From NCBI GenBank assembly GCA_009695195.1, contig SIBJ01000019.1:1-58362 (forward strand): a DNA stretch of 58,362 bases, in the 5' to 3' direction. Below, piece after piece: positions 17,183-28,200 of the stretch; within the stretch, counting starts at the first letter, position 1, and every line of letters begins with the position of its first letter. Source of the stretch: Pedosphaera sp. GTDB taxonomy: Bacteria; Verrucomicrobiota; Verrucomicrobiia; Limisphaerales; JADLHS01. The notes below the pieces were generated by a model that searched no databases, was not told where the DNA came from, and saw only the letters and a list, made by a program, of their open reading frames with translations. Both the position numbers and the translations under genes were made by a program.

Positions 17183-17968
17183 ATGAAAACGATTTACTTC
17201 AGAATTCTGGGCGCGGCGATTTTGGTTTGGCCAGCGTGCCTTCTGGCGACCGAAGCCACGAACCGCCCGCTACCCACGCTCGAAGAGATTTTCCAAAAAG
17301 TGGTGGAACGCGCGAAGCAGGAGGGCGAAAATGACCGCGCGTTTTCGGAAAAATTTTCCTTCGTGCGCTCGCGGACGACGGAGGTTCGCAATTCCAAAAG
17401 CGAGTTGAAGAAACAGGAGACGAAGATCGCCACGAACAATCCCGTCCTGAAACCGCCCGCGGTCAGGCCCGCGCCACCGTCCGCGACCGCGACGACAAAT
17501 GCCGAACCCGTCACGGACCCGCGCTCCCATGTCCGCGGCAAGCAGTTCGCGAAGGATGATTTTCGCGTAAACAATGATTTGATCAAGCGGTTCAAGTTCA
17601 CGTTGGTCGGACGCGAGTTACTGAACGGGCGTCCGACGCTGGTCATAGATTTTCAACCCGCGGCGGGAAAACTCCCGGAGCGTAATGTGAAGGAAAAATT
17701 CATCAACAAAACCGCGGGCCGCGTTTGGTTGGACGAGGCGGATTACGCGCTGGTCAAGACCGCCATTCACCTCACCGAGCACGTGAATGTGTTCGGCGGT
17801 CTGGTGGGCGCCGTGTGGAAATTTACCTACGGCTCCGAGCGTGAGCGTGTGGGCGACGGCCTCTGGTTCACACGCGATGAGAAATGGCATCTCGAAGGAC
17901 GCGAAACTTTTCGGCAACGCACCGTTGATTTTCACGGCGAGCGAACCGCCGTGCGCAAGGTTCAGTGA
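17183..17968 (+). CDS. Secreted LolA-like (outer-membrane lipoprotein-sorting-like) protein
   Basis: This 261-residue product starts at the ATG at 17183 with a signal peptide (MKTIYFRILGAAILVWPACL, then LATEA). It continues with a coiled, charged region and a low-complexity Pro/Ala/Thr segment (about 85-115). The C-terminal half has the LolA/LppX-like pattern FKFTLVGRELLNGRPTLVID ... GRVWLDEADYALVKT ... DGLWFTRDEKWH. Proteins of this fold bind lipid or lipoprotein moieties in the periplasm. The longer frame upstream lacks signal-peptide character. It is divergent from xth and 52 bp ahead of the Fe-S genes; no specific partner can be named. Confidence 0.75.
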   Translation: MKTIYFRILGAAILVWPACLLATEATNRPLPTLEEIFQKVVERAKQEGENDRAFSEKFSFVRSRTTEVRNSKSELKKQETKIATNNPVLKPPAVRPAPPSATATTNAEPVTDPRSHVRGKQFAKDDFRVNNDLIKRFKFTLVGRELLNGRPTLVIDFQPAAGKLPERNVKEKFINKTAGRVWLDEADYALVKTAIHLTEHVNVFGGLVGAVWKFTYGSERERVGDGLWFTRDEKWHLEGRETFRQRTVDFHGERTAVRKVQ

Positions 17969-18020
17969 CGCCCATCGTTGACCAACGAGCCGCCACCGTC
18001 TAACTTGCGGGCGCACAACA

Positions 18021-18407
18021 ATGATCGCCAACCTCGCCCCCAAACCTGCCACAACACCTGGCTTTCGTATCGGTGACGAACGGTTGATCAAGCTGACCGC
18101 CGGTGCGGCTCGCAAGGTTTCGTCGCTGTTGACCAAACAGGGCCGCGCGAATGGCGTCTTGCGCGTGGCGGTGATGGGCGGCGGGTGTTCCGGCCTGCAA
18201 TATAAAATGGATCTGCAGGACGGCCCGGCGAGCCGCGACATTCTCGTGGAGACCGGCGGGGTGCGCGTGGTGGTGGACCCCAAAAGCGCGCTCTATGTCA
18301 CGGGCAGCGAACTGGATTACGTGGACGCGTTGCAGGAGGGCGGCTTCAAGGTGAAGAACCCCAACGCCGCGACGAGCTGTTCCTGCGGCGAGAGCTTCAG
18401 CGCCTGA
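18021..18407 (+). CDS. HesB/IscA-family Fe-S cluster assembly protein
   Basis: This is a 128-residue A-type carrier with the three expected cysteines: VMGGGCSGLQYKM in the middle and the C-x-C pair in SCSCGESFSA at the end. LTAGAARKVSSLL is the typical first helix. A-type proteins accept and pass on Fe-S clusters or iron during maturation of apo-enzymes in the cytoplasm. It is followed 10 bp later by hscB, so the two form a short Fe-S operon. No iscS, iscU or hscA lies in the window. IscA, ErpA and SufA cannot be distinguished by eye. Confidence 0.93.
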   Translation: MIANLAPKPATTPGFRIGDERLIKLTAGAARKVSSLLTKQGRANGVLRVAVMGGGCSGLQYKMDLQDGPASRDILVETGGVRVVVDPKSALYVTGSELDYVDALQEGGFKVKNPNAATSCSCGESFSA

Positions 18408-18417
18408 GCGCAATCGG

Positions 18418-19029
18418 ATGACGGACTATTTCGCCTTGTTCAACGAGCCGCGCCGCCCATGGCTGGACGTGGAAGCGCTCAAACAAAAGTTTTTCTCCCG
18501 CTCGGCAACCGTTCACCCCGACCGCGTGCATCAGGCGAACGAGGCGGAAAGAAATGCCGCCGATCAGCGTTACAAGGAATTAAATGCCGCGTTCAACTGC
18601 CTGCGCGAACCGCGCGACCGGCTGCGGCATCTGCTGGAACTGGAATCGGGCGCGAAGCCGGCTGATTTGCAGGAAGTCCCGGCGCACCTGGCTGAGGTGT
18701 GCATGGCCGTGGGCCGGTTGTGCCGGGAGGCCGACGTGTTCCACGCGGAGCAGCAGAAAATCACGTCGGCGCTTTTGCGCGCGCAGAGATTTCCCGAGGG
18801 CCAGGAGTTGACCGACCGGCTGATGGATTTGCAGAAGGCGATCGCCGGCCAGCAGGAGCTGGTATTGACGCAAATTAAATCGCTCGATGACCGATGGAAT
18901 CAATCGTCGCGCGATGCGACCGCGCGATCGGATTTGCTCCGGGATTTGGAAGCCGCTTATCGGTTGCTGGGATTTTTCCTGCGCTGGCAGGGCCAGCTCC
19001 AGGAACGGGTCGTCCGGCTCGCGTTTTGA
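18418..19029 (+). CDS. hscB: Fe-S co-chaperone HscB (J-domain)
   Basis: The 203-residue protein has an N-terminal J domain (DYFALFNEPRRPWLDVEALK) with the essential HPDR motif at about residues 38-41, and a C-terminal three-helix domain that would bind the IscU scaffold. The QRYKELNAAFNCLREPRDRL segment is typical of HscB. It would stimulate the Hsp70 HscA to release clusters from IscU. The neighbour immediately upstream is the HesB/IscA protein, which supports this role. The length is slightly above the E. coli protein (171 residues). Confidence 0.88.
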   Translation: MTDYFALFNEPRRPWLDVEALKQKFFSRSATVHPDRVHQANEAERNAADQRYKELNAAFNCLREPRDRLRHLLELESGAKPADLQEVPAHLAEVCMAVGRLCREADVFHAEQQKITSALLRAQRFPEGQELTDRLMDLQKAIAGQQELVLTQIKSLDDRWNQSSRDATARSDLLRDLEAAYRLLGFFLRWQGQLQERVVRLAF

Positions 19030-19369
19030 TCTTCTCTGGTGCGGCCTGAAAGTTACGAGACAATCAACGTCCGCTAACTGGACACATTCGCGCCAACCGG
19101 ATTCCCAAGGGCCGCAAGGCCCGCTGGAATTCACCGCAATTTCCACGGCTCCAGCGCGCTGGCACCGCCCGTGCTAAACAAGCCGTCATGCAAAGAGCGT
19201 TGGTTTCCCTTAACAAGAATTCAGCGCTCCCCGCCGCCTTCGTCCTCATGGTGAAGGCGCCAAAGCTCACCGTTCCTCTGCTGGAATGCGGCAGGCCAAA
19301 AGCCTGACGCTCTTCTCTACTGGGTTTGGTTCACTGGCGGCCGGCGAAAGCCGGCCGCCAGTTCCAATT
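19030..19369. other. Gene-free gap with a strong stem-loop
   Basis: This 340-bp stretch between hscB and glgB holds no convincing gene. Its clear feature is a perfect 13-bp stem at 19333-19345 / 19350-19362 (core GGCGGCCGGC) closed by a GAAA tetraloop, just past the end of glgB. There is no U-tract on either strand, so it is not a classical intrinsic terminator. A 39-codon frame at 19188-19307 was considered and not accepted. Confidence 0.6.
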
Positions 19370-21574
19370 TCAGGAAGTCGTTTCCGGACGGAACACCAGC
19401 ACGCTCATCGGTGGCAGTGTCAACTCCGCGGAGCCGGGCTGGCCCTGCCACGCGGATTCTTCCGCCATGACGCCGCCAAGATTCCCGAGGTTGCTTCCGC
19501 CGTAGCCGGACGAGTCGCTGTTCAACACTTCGAGCCAGCGGCCGGCGCGCGGCAGACCGACGCGGTACTTGTGCCGGGGAACGGGCGTGAGATTCAGGAC
19601 CACCACGAGTTGATGGACGCGCCCCGAGTCCTGCCGCGAAAACACCATGACGCTGTTCTGCTGGTCGGTGCAATCAATCCAGTTGAATCCCGCGTGCTCG
19701 AAGTCGGCCTGCCACAGCGCCGGCTCAGCGGCGTAAAGCCGGTTCAAGTCCGCGACGAATTCCTTCAGCCCGCGATGAAACGGGCCGGCGTCAAGCAACC
19801 ACCAGTCGAGTTCTGCGTCCGCATTCCACTCGCTGCTCTGACCGAATTCACCGCCCATGAACACGAGCGGTTTGCCGGGGAACAGCCATTGATACGCGAG
19901 CAGCACGCGCAGGTTCGCGAACTTCTGCCAGTCATCGCCCGGCATCCGCGCGAGCAACGAGCCTTTGCCGTGAACAACCTCATCGTGCGACAGCGGCAGG
20001 ATGAAATTTTCGTGATACTGATACAGCATCGCGAACGTGAGGTCGTTCTGATGGAACTTCCGATAAACCGGATCGCGCATGAAGTAGCCGAGCGTGTCGT
20101 GCATCCAACCCATGTTCCATTTGAGCGAAAAACCCAGCCCGCCGAGATAGGGCGGTCGCGTCACCAGCGGCCACGCCGTGGATTCCTCGGCGATCGTCGT
20201 CACGCCGGGAAATTCGACGTGGACGAGATGGTTGAACTTTTTCAGAAACTCGATGGCCTCAAGATTTTCGCGCCCGCCGTACTGGTTCGGAATCCATTCG
20301 CCGTCCTTGCGCGAGTAATCGAGGTAAAGCATCGAAGCCACGGCGTCCACGCGCAGGCCGTCCACGTGAAAGCGGTCGCACCAGTAAAGCGCGTTGGCGA
20401 CGAGAAAATTCACCACCTCATGGCGCCCGTAATTGAAAATCAGCGTGCCCCAGTCCTGATGCGCGCCTTTGCGCGGGTCTTCGTGTTCGTAAAGCGCCGT
20501 GCCGTCGAACTGCGCGAGCGCCCAATCGTCGCGCGGGAAATGCGCCGGCACCCAGTCCACGATCACGCCGATACCCGCGCCGTGCAGCGCGTTGACGAGA
20601 AATTGAAAATCCTCCGGCGTGCCGAAGCGGCTGGTCGGCGCGTAAAAGCCGGTGACCTGGTAACCCCACGACGGATAAAACGCGTGTTCCGCCACCGGCA
20701 TGAACTCGACGTGCGTGAAGCCCATCGCCTGCACGTATTCGATCAACGGCCCGCTCAGTTCGCGATACGAGAACGATTCCGTCGGTGATTTCTTTCGCCA
20801 GGAACCGATGTGCATTTCGTAAACACTCATCGGCGAGCGCAACGGGTCGCGCTGTTTTCGCCGCGCGAGCCAGGCGTCGTCCGTCCACGAAAACTTGCGG
20901 GTGTTCCAGACGATCGCGGCGTTCTTCGGCGCGATCTCAAAAAACTGGCCAAACGGATCGGTCTTCAAGACGACGTGACCGTGACAATTTTCCAGTTCAA
21001 ATTTGTAGTGCGTGCCTTCGCCGACGCCCGGAATGAAAATCTCCCACACGCCCGACGCGCCGAGCAGCCGCATCGTGTGCCGGCGGCCATCCCACTGATT
21101 GAAATCGCCGACGACGCTGACCCGTCGCGCGTTGGGCGCCCAGACGGCGAAGCTCGTTCCGTCCGCGCCGTCAATCGTCCGGCCATGCGCGCCGAGTTTT
21201 TCATAGATCCGCCGCTCGTCGCCTTTTCCGAAAAGATAGAGGTCCGCTTCGCCTACCGTCGGCAGGAAGGAATATGGGTCGCGCGTCCGGCGCACTTTCC
21301 CGGCGCGGTCGGTGATGACCAATTCGTAGGCGTAAACCCGATTCGCGGGCCGGACCGTTGCCTCGAACACGCCGGCGTCATGGATGCGTTTGAGCGCGAA
21401 CTTGGGTTTGGTTTTCTCGTGGACCGGCTCGACGCGCATCTCGGCGGCATCGGGCACGAAGGCGCGCACGACCACCCCGCCACCGCTCCCGAGCGGGTGC
21501 ATGCCGAGCAGTTGATGCGGCGAGCGCAATTTCAACTCGACGAGGCTGCGCAATTCATCCGGGGTCAGAACCAT
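19370..21574 (-). CDS. glgB: 1,4-alpha-glucan branching enzyme
   Basis: The 734-residue protein is a complete GH13 glycogen branching enzyme, which cuts alpha-1,4 chains and rejoins them as alpha-1,6 branches. An N-terminal early-set/CBM48 region (LLGMHPLGSGGGVVVRAFVP) leads to a second CBM48 (FAVWAPNARRVSVVGDFNQW). The catalytic barrel has DWVPAHFPRDDW, GLRVDAVASMLYLDYSR (nucleophile Asp near 411), EESTAWP (acid/base Glu near 463) and LSHDEVVHGKGSL (Asp near 530). A C-terminal beta domain closes it. No other glg gene is in the window. It is transcribed behind coaE on the same strand with a 59-bp gap. Confidence 0.96.
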   Translation of the reverse strand: MVLTPDELRSLVELKLRSPHQLLGMHPLGSGGGVVVRAFVPDAAEMRVEPVHEKTKPKFALKRIHDAGVFEATVRPANRVYAYELVITDRAGKVRRTRDPYSFLPTVGEADLYLFGKGDERRIYEKLGAHGRTIDGADGTSFAVWAPNARRVSVVGDFNQWDGRRHTMRLLGASGVWEIFIPGVGEGTHYKFELENCHGHVVLKTDPFGQFFEIAPKNAAIVWNTRKFSWTDDAWLARRKQRDPLRSPMSVYEMHIGSWRKKSPTESFSYRELSGPLIEYVQAMGFTHVEFMPVAEHAFYPSWGYQVTGFYAPTSRFGTPEDFQFLVNALHGAGIGVIVDWVPAHFPRDDWALAQFDGTALYEHEDPRKGAHQDWGTLIFNYGRHEVVNFLVANALYWCDRFHVDGLRVDAVASMLYLDYSRKDGEWIPNQYGGRENLEAIEFLKKFNHLVHVEFPGVTTIAEESTAWPLVTRPPYLGGLGFSLKWNMGWMHDTLGYFMRDPVYRKFHQNDLTFAMLYQYHENFILPLSHDEVVHGKGSLLARMPGDDWQKFANLRVLLAYQWLFPGKPLVFMGGEFGQSSEWNADAELDWWLLDAGPFHRGLKEFVADLNRLYAAEPALWQADFEHAGFNWIDCTDQQNSVMVFSRQDSGRVHQLVVVLNLTPVPRHKYRVGLPRAGRWLEVLNSDSSGYGGSNLGNLGGVMAEESAWQGQPGSAELTLPPMSVLVFRPETTS

Positions 21575-21633
21575 TGCTATGAAAGATTAGCAGCTACGCT
21601 TCCGGAGGGGAATGTTTCTTCTGCGACGGAAAC

Positions 21634-22221
21634 TCAGCGCGCCAACGGAACCAGGCGATAAATCTGCTGCGCGAGGACATCCATGCCGGCTTCAGTCCAG
21701 ATGACGTGGTGCGAGCGGAGCATCTTTTCCTCGATGGGCATCTGTGCGGCGATCCGGTTTTGAATCTGTTCCGCCGACCAGCCGCGGGCGAGCAATCGCT
21801 GGTGCTGCGTCGCGGTGGAACACGCCACGCAGAGGATCATGTCAAATTCCCCTTCGGCCTTGGTTTCAAACAACAGCGGAATCACCACGGCGGCCATGGG
21901 CTTGCCTTCCGCGCGCCAGGTCGCGAGTTGCGCCTGCCATCGTGCGCGGATGCGCGGATGGAGAATCGCCTCCAGCTTTTTTCGCGCGCCGTCGTCGGTG
22001 AAAACCAGCCGCGCGAGCGCCTCACGGTTGAGTTGTCCGGCTGGAGTGATGACTTCGCCACCGAACGCCTGCCGCACTTCCGCCAGCGCGGGCTGGCCGG
22101 GTTCGACGACCTGCCGCGCCAGCTCGTCGGTGTCCACCACGGCGACGCCGCGCCGTTGCAACAATTGCGCCGAAGCCGATTTGCCCATACCGATGCCGCC
22201 GGTGAGTCCAAGGGTTTTCAC
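21634..22221 (-). CDS. coaE: Dephospho-CoA kinase
   Basis: This 195-residue P-loop kinase phosphorylates dephospho-CoA, the last step of coenzyme A synthesis. The P-loop is LTGGIGMGKSASAQLL. VVDTDELARQVVEPG carries the catalytic acidic residue, and HPRIRARW and VVIPLLFE are typical of CoaE. I prefer the GTG at 22221 (VKTLGLTGG) because most CoaE proteins begin there; an upstream ATG at 22260 would add 13 unconserved residues and reach into the terminator hairpin. Confidence 0.95.
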   Translation of the reverse strand: MKTLGLTGGIGMGKSASAQLLQRRGVAVVDTDELARQVVEPGQPALAEVRQAFGGEVITPAGQLNREALARLVFTDDGARKKLEAILHPRIRARWQAQLATWRAEGKPMAAVVIPLLFETKAEGEFDMILCVACSTATQHQRLLARGWSAEQIQNRIAAQMPIEEKMLRSHHVIWTEAGMDVLAQQIYRLVPLAR

Positions 22222-22237
22222 GTTCGGCGCACAGGAT

Positions 22238-22271
22238 AAAAAAAATCGAACCGCGGGCAAGCCGCGGTTCG
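22238..22271 (-). terminator. Rho-independent terminator of the surface-protein cluster
   Basis: On the minus strand a perfect 10-bp stem CGAACCGCGG / CCGCGGTTCG with a 5-base loop is followed directly by ATTTTTTTTAT. It begins 26 bp past the stop of the 2140-residue surface protein and just precedes coaE, so it ends the long minus-strand transcript. Confidence 0.9.
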
Positions 22272-22296
22272 GGGTGAAATCATTTTGCGCTGCCGC

Positions 22297-25200
22297 TTAT
22301 GGCACCAGCCGCACCGCGCGATAGAAGCGCTGGGCGAAACTTGACGCGTTCGCATCCGTGAACTTCGCCGTGCCATTCGCGCCGATGACGTTGGTGGAAA
22401 CCGGCGTCCAGGTGGTCAGGTTTGCCGAAGCGTAAATCACATAAGTCTGGTTCGGCTGGGCGTTGAGCACGGCCTCCACGCTTCCGTTGGTGCGGGCGAC
22501 TTCGGTGAAGCGCAGTCCTTGCGGGACGATGGCGGTCGTGGTGACGGCGGCGGAGTTGTTCGCCAGATTCAGATCGGACTCGCTGCCGGCTGCGGTCGCC
22601 GTGTTGACGAAGCTGCCGCCGAGCGCCGGTGCGACGCGCACGGTGTAAACCGCCCCGCTGCCGACGGCGAGGCTGCCGACGTTCGCCGTGACCAGCGAAC
22701 CTACCGCGCCGATGCCACCCGTCGAGGCCGTGCCGGAAACGTAATTCAAACTGGCGGGCAGGTTGTCCGTGACCGTGACGCCCGTGGCGGTGGCCGGCCC
22801 GCGGTTGGTGACCGTGATCGAATAAATCACCGCGCTGCCGACGAGTTGTTGCGCAGGCGCGCCGCTGATGGTGACCGCCAGATCAGCGACCGGCGAGACT
22901 GGATTCACGGTCGTGATGTCGAGACTCCAACCGCCGGAAACAAGGCCGGCATCGCCCGTGGCATCATCCACGACGTAGAGCGACCAGTTGCCGTTGCCGC
23001 TGCCGCCGTTGAACAGGGACAGAACAGAACCCGCGACGCCTGCAGGAGCCGGGGCGGGGAAGTTGTCGCCCGCATCGTAATCCGCCGGGCCGTAGCTACC
23101 GCTCGTGATCTGGCCGGAGTCGGGCAAGGCCGCCGAGGCATCGTTCAACGTGAGCGTGACGTTCGTGAGCGGATGTCCACCGCCGGCGTCCGACATGATC
23201 ACCACTTTTTGGCCGATCGGGCCGACGAGCAGAACGTCGAGGTCATCCGGGAAGGCGTGGGTGAGGCCGTGCAAGGTCACGGTCACTTTGCTGACCAATC
23301 CGGTGAGGCCGGAAGCGGTGATCGTGGACGGATACGGCGTGGCCGCGCCATGATCGGGAATCGTGATCGCGTTCGTGTTCGCGAACGTCGTAGTGGAAGG
23401 CAGGTTGAAGGTGTAAGCCACCGAGCCGAGCGGGCCTTGATCGTCGAGCAGCAGTGTGGCGGTCACCACGCCGCCGTTGGTGCCGCTGGCGGTGAAAGTA
23501 AAATTGTGCGCCTGGGCCGGACCGCCCGCGACGAGCGCCCCGTAAGCTTGCGCGCCAGTCGGCGCGGTGACGCCGCCGGTGGCCTGCAAAATCCCGAAGA
23601 GGTTGGCGGTGTTGGCGGTGCCGATGTTCTGGACCGCCAGCGAAACCGTCACGGTCTCGCCAAGGTCAACCGTCCCGTTCGCGGGCGCAAAACTTTCGGA
23701 GAGCAACGTCGCGCCGGCGGCCACAAGGTTCGGTGAGGGCGCGACCACCGCTACGATGGCGGTGGCGGAGTTGTTCGCGGCGTTCGTGTCGGAGGACGTT
23801 GTACTCGCGACCGCCACATTGGTCTTCGAGCCAATGCCGGCGGCGTTGGCGACGATGGTGACCGACGCACTGGAACCCGCCGTCAGCGTGCCGAAGCTGG
23901 CCGTAACGGTGCTGCCGGAATTCGTCGCCGTCCCGATGCTCGGGGTCGCGGAAACGAAGGTCAGGCCCGCGGGCAGCGTGTCCGTGAAACCGGCGGCCAG
24001 CGCGTTTTGCGGGCCGTTGTTCGTGACGATGATGGTGAAGACGAAGTTGCTGCCGACGACCACCGAGTTGGAAGCGACTTTGCTGATGCCAAGGTCAGCG
24101 AGCGGCAGGAGGGTGGTGGTGGTGACGGACGCGATGTTGTTGGCGAGATTCAAATCCGTTTCGCCCGCGGTGACGGTCGCAGGATTCACCAGAGAACCGG
24201 CGGCGTTGGGAATGACGACCACGGTCACCGTCGCGGAGGCTCCCGCGCTGATCGGGCCGAGTCCGGCGACCGCAGTGTTGCCGTTGGTGCTCGCACTGCC
24301 TTGTGACGCGGACGCGGAAACCAGCGTGGCGCTGCCGGGCACGATGTTCGTGAACGTGACGCCCGTGGCCGCATTCGGGCCGGCGTTGGTCACGGTGAAG
24401 GTGTAAGTCAGACTGTCGCCGACCAGCGTCGGGTTGGCCGAGGCGACGCCGCTCACCGCCACGTCGGCGATCTGATTCACCGGCGTGATCGTGGTGATCG
24501 CCAGCCGCCAGCCGTTGGCCACGCCGCCGGCGTCGCCGCTTGTATCGTCCACGATGAACAACTTCCAGTTACCGTTCGCCGAATTGCCGTTGAAGGCGGA
24601 GAGCGCCGCGCCGTACGGGCCGACGGGTGCCGGACCGGGGAAGGCGTCGCCAGTTTCATAATCCGCCGGGGCGTAGGTCGTCGCAAGGATTTGCCCTTCA
24701 TCCGGCAGCACCGTCCCGCTGTCGTCGAACGTGACGGTGGTGTTGACGATGCCGTTGGGATTGCCGGCGTCAGACATCAGCATGACTTTTTGTCCGCCGG
24801 GGCCGACGAGCAGCACGTCCACGTCTTCGATGAAAGTGTGGTTGAGATTGGAGAGCGTGACGGAAACGCGCCCGACCAGACCGGTGATGCCGGCGACGGT
24901 GATCGTCGAAGGATAGGCCGTGGCCGCGCCCGAGTCCGGGATGGTGATGGCCGCCGGATTGGAGAAGGTCTGGACGTTCGGGAGTGTGAAAGTAAAGGCC
25001 ACGAGGCCGAGGTTCGTCCCGGCATCCACCAGTTGGAGGGTCGGGCTGACGGTGCCGCCGTTGACGCCGGTGGCGGTGAACGTAAAGACGCGACCCGCCG
25101 TCAGACCGGGCGAGACCACGCCGTAATTTTGCGCCGCGCTGGGCGAAGTGACGCCATTCGTGGCCAGCAACGTGGCAACGAGGTCGGCATTCCGGACGTT

Positions 25201-28200
25201 GCCCGAATTACGGAGGCGAAGTTCGACGGTGACCGTCTCGCCGAAGTCAATGGCGCCGTTGGGCGGCAGGACGCTTTCGTTGGTGAGCGTGGCGCCGGAA
25301 GCGACAAACGCCACAGTTGGCGGTGCCACCGTGGTGGAGGCGCTCGCGCTGTTGTTCGCCGGGTTGGGGTCCGCCGCCGAACTCGAGACGGAAGCGGACG
25401 CGGAGTAAACGCCGCTGTTGGTCGCGTTGACGCCCACGGTGACGACGGCGAACGCGCCCGAAGCGAGCGAGCCAAGATCCGCGGTCACGATGTTACCGGC
25501 GACGGAAAGCGTGCCGAGTGTCGTGTTGGTGGAAATCAAATTCACGCCGGCAGGCAACGTGAGCGCCATCACCGCGTTGTTGGCGATGCTCGGGCCGAGA
25601 TTGGTCACGCCGATGGAATAGGTCCAGTTGCTGCGGACCACGACCGGATCCGGATTGTCGGTGAGGCCAACGATCAGATCGGCGGCCGGGCCAATGACCG
25701 TCGTGGCCGAGGCGGTGTTGTTGGCGGCGATCGGGTCCGTCTGATTTCCGGCGACCCGGGCGGTGGCTTGAATGGTTCCCACCGACAACGGGGTGACCCC
25801 AATGCTCGCGCTGGCCCGGCCGCCATTGGTGAGCGAACCGAAACTACAGATCACCGTGTTGCCGATGATCGTGCTGCCCGGCGAGGCGGATTGGACCGCC
25901 ACGCTGACGGGCAGCGTGTTGGTCACGAAGACGACCGACGCGGAGGACGGGCCGTTGTTGGTCACCGACACGGTGTAGGTCAAGTTGCCTCCCACCAGTG
26001 CGGGGTCCGGCGCATCGAACAATCCCACGCTCAGTTCCGTGGTGGGCGGATTGACGTGCGTGGTCGTGGAAGCGGAATTGTTGGCGGGGTCGGGGTCGGC
26101 ATCGTTGGACGTCACCACCGCGGTGGATGAAATAGTGCCCGCGAGGGTGGGCAGCACGGTCACCGTGATAATGGCGACGCCTTCGAGATTCAAGTTGCCG
26201 AGGTTGCACAAAACCGCGCCGCCGGCGTTGACGCACGTGCCTTGCGACGAGACCGCGGAAATGAACACCACCGACGGGGGCAAGGTGTGGTTGACGACGG
26301 TGTTCTTGGCGGTGCTGGGACCGAAATTGGTGACCGTGATGGTGTAAACCAGATTGCTGCCGATGAACACCGGGTCGGGCGCGTCGGCAATGCCGATGGC
26401 CAGGTCCGCGCCAGGGCAGCCGCCGCCACCGTCGCCACAGCCGGTGCCCGAGAGAAAGAGCGACCAGCAGTTGAGAACGCCGACGTCAATCAGCGCGTTG
26501 TCCACGACGCGAAGTCGCCAGGTGCCGTTGACATTGGTGCCGGACTTGCCAACGAAGACAGACAACGATCCGCTGGGTTTGAACGCGCCGATGAACGGCG
26601 GGAGTCCGGCGGTGATGCCGGCGAGCGCATCGTCGTCAAAAGTGGTGCGTAGCGAATCCGGCGAACAAGTTGCGCCGAAATTATCCCCGGCACCGCCCGT
26701 CGCGGCACAAAGCGTGTTGGTGACGCCGTCGGGAGAAATGAGTTGCAGCGTCAGGTCGGAATCGAACGTGTGAGTGAGATAAAGGGACACGGACACCTTG
26801 CTGATGGCCGAGGCGATACCGGAGACCACGATGGGAGAATTGGTGCCCACGGGATCCGCGTCACGGATCACGATTGGCACATTGTTGTCAAAACGCACGG
26901 GTGTGCCGACGGTGCCGGTTGGGAACGCGATCCGGTTGGTGGTATCTCCCTGATCGGACTTGGCAATCACAGTCAGGACGATGGGGGTGCCGCAAACGAA
27001 GTTGGGCGCCGTGCTGATGGTGAAGAGCGTCACGTTGGTGCCGCCGGTGCCGGCGTCGAGGTCGGGATAGGCTGAATTTCGGATGCCCAGCGCGACACCG
27101 GGCGTCGTGGTGGAAATCGAGACCCGGACGTTCGTCGCACCCAGCGAACCGGTGTTGGTCAGCACGAGAGTGAGGTCGTTGCACTCGTTGACATCAATGA
27201 CGCCGTTGCCATTGCCGCCGCCAAGGTAATTGGTGTTGATGACCAGATTGGGCGCGAACTTCGGCAAAATATTCGCCCACCACGTTCCCCAGTCCACAAT
27301 GCCGGTGGTGCGCGCCCATTCCGCCGTGACCCAAAAAGTGTTGTCCACCGGGTCCGCGGTCACGCTGGCGTAGTCGCCCCAGCGTCCGCCGAAGTAAAAG
27401 CCGGGGCTGGTCTTGACCAGGACCGGTGTATCGAACGAGGTGGCGTTCGCGCCGCGGGACGTGGCGAAGATGCTCGGATTGCGCGTGGACGACGACTGGC
27501 TGTAAACGAGGCAGACTTCACCCAAGGCATTCCCGCCGATGGACGGCTGATAAGTCCATTCGCCGGGGCCGCCATCAATGAATCCCGCCTCACCCAGACC
27601 CGGTGTTCCGCTCGGGTAGCCGTTCAGATTGATTTTGTAATAATAGACGAGCGCCTTGCCCGTGGCCCCGCCTTCGGTCGTGCAGAACCAGATCGAATCG
27701 TTGATCCAAAAAGCGTTTCCCTGCGTGCGCCCGTCGTTGGGGTCAATCGTGATCGCCGTCCCCGGTTGCGGCGCGCCGCTGAACGGCGGGGAGCCGCCGT
27801 TGTCGGGAACCGTCACCATGGTAGAAGTCAGCGTGCGCGCACCCAGCGGATCGGTCAACGCCCAGACACGCACCGCCGTCGAAGAGATAAACGGTGTTTC
27901 GGCGAAGTAAGCGACGTTGTTGGGCGCGTTGCTGCCGATGACCGTGCAGGGTTGCAACGTAAAACCACCCGCTGGCCCGCCGGAACCGAAGATCAGGTTG
28001 AAATTGGCCGTCCCGTTGAGCGCGGCCTGCTTGTCCACCACCATGATTTCCGCGTCGCCGTTCGCGTTGGCAAAGCTGTAAAGATTCACCGTGATGTAGA
28101 TCGCCTGCCCGTCGAAGCCCAAGCCCGGATAGTCGCCCCAATAAGCGGTGGTGCCGTTGGTGCGGGTATTTTCGAGCCGGTAAAGGTACCAGTCGGCGGG

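Noticed and set aside
19188..19307. A 39-codon frame starting MQRALVSLNKNS between hscB and glgB
   Set aside because: There is no ribosome binding site, domain or codon-use support, and it lies in a gap with no conserved neighbours to judge by.
19333..19362. The 13-bp GAAA-loop stem as an intrinsic terminator of glgB
   Set aside because: No run of T follows on either strand. It is kept only as a stem-loop.
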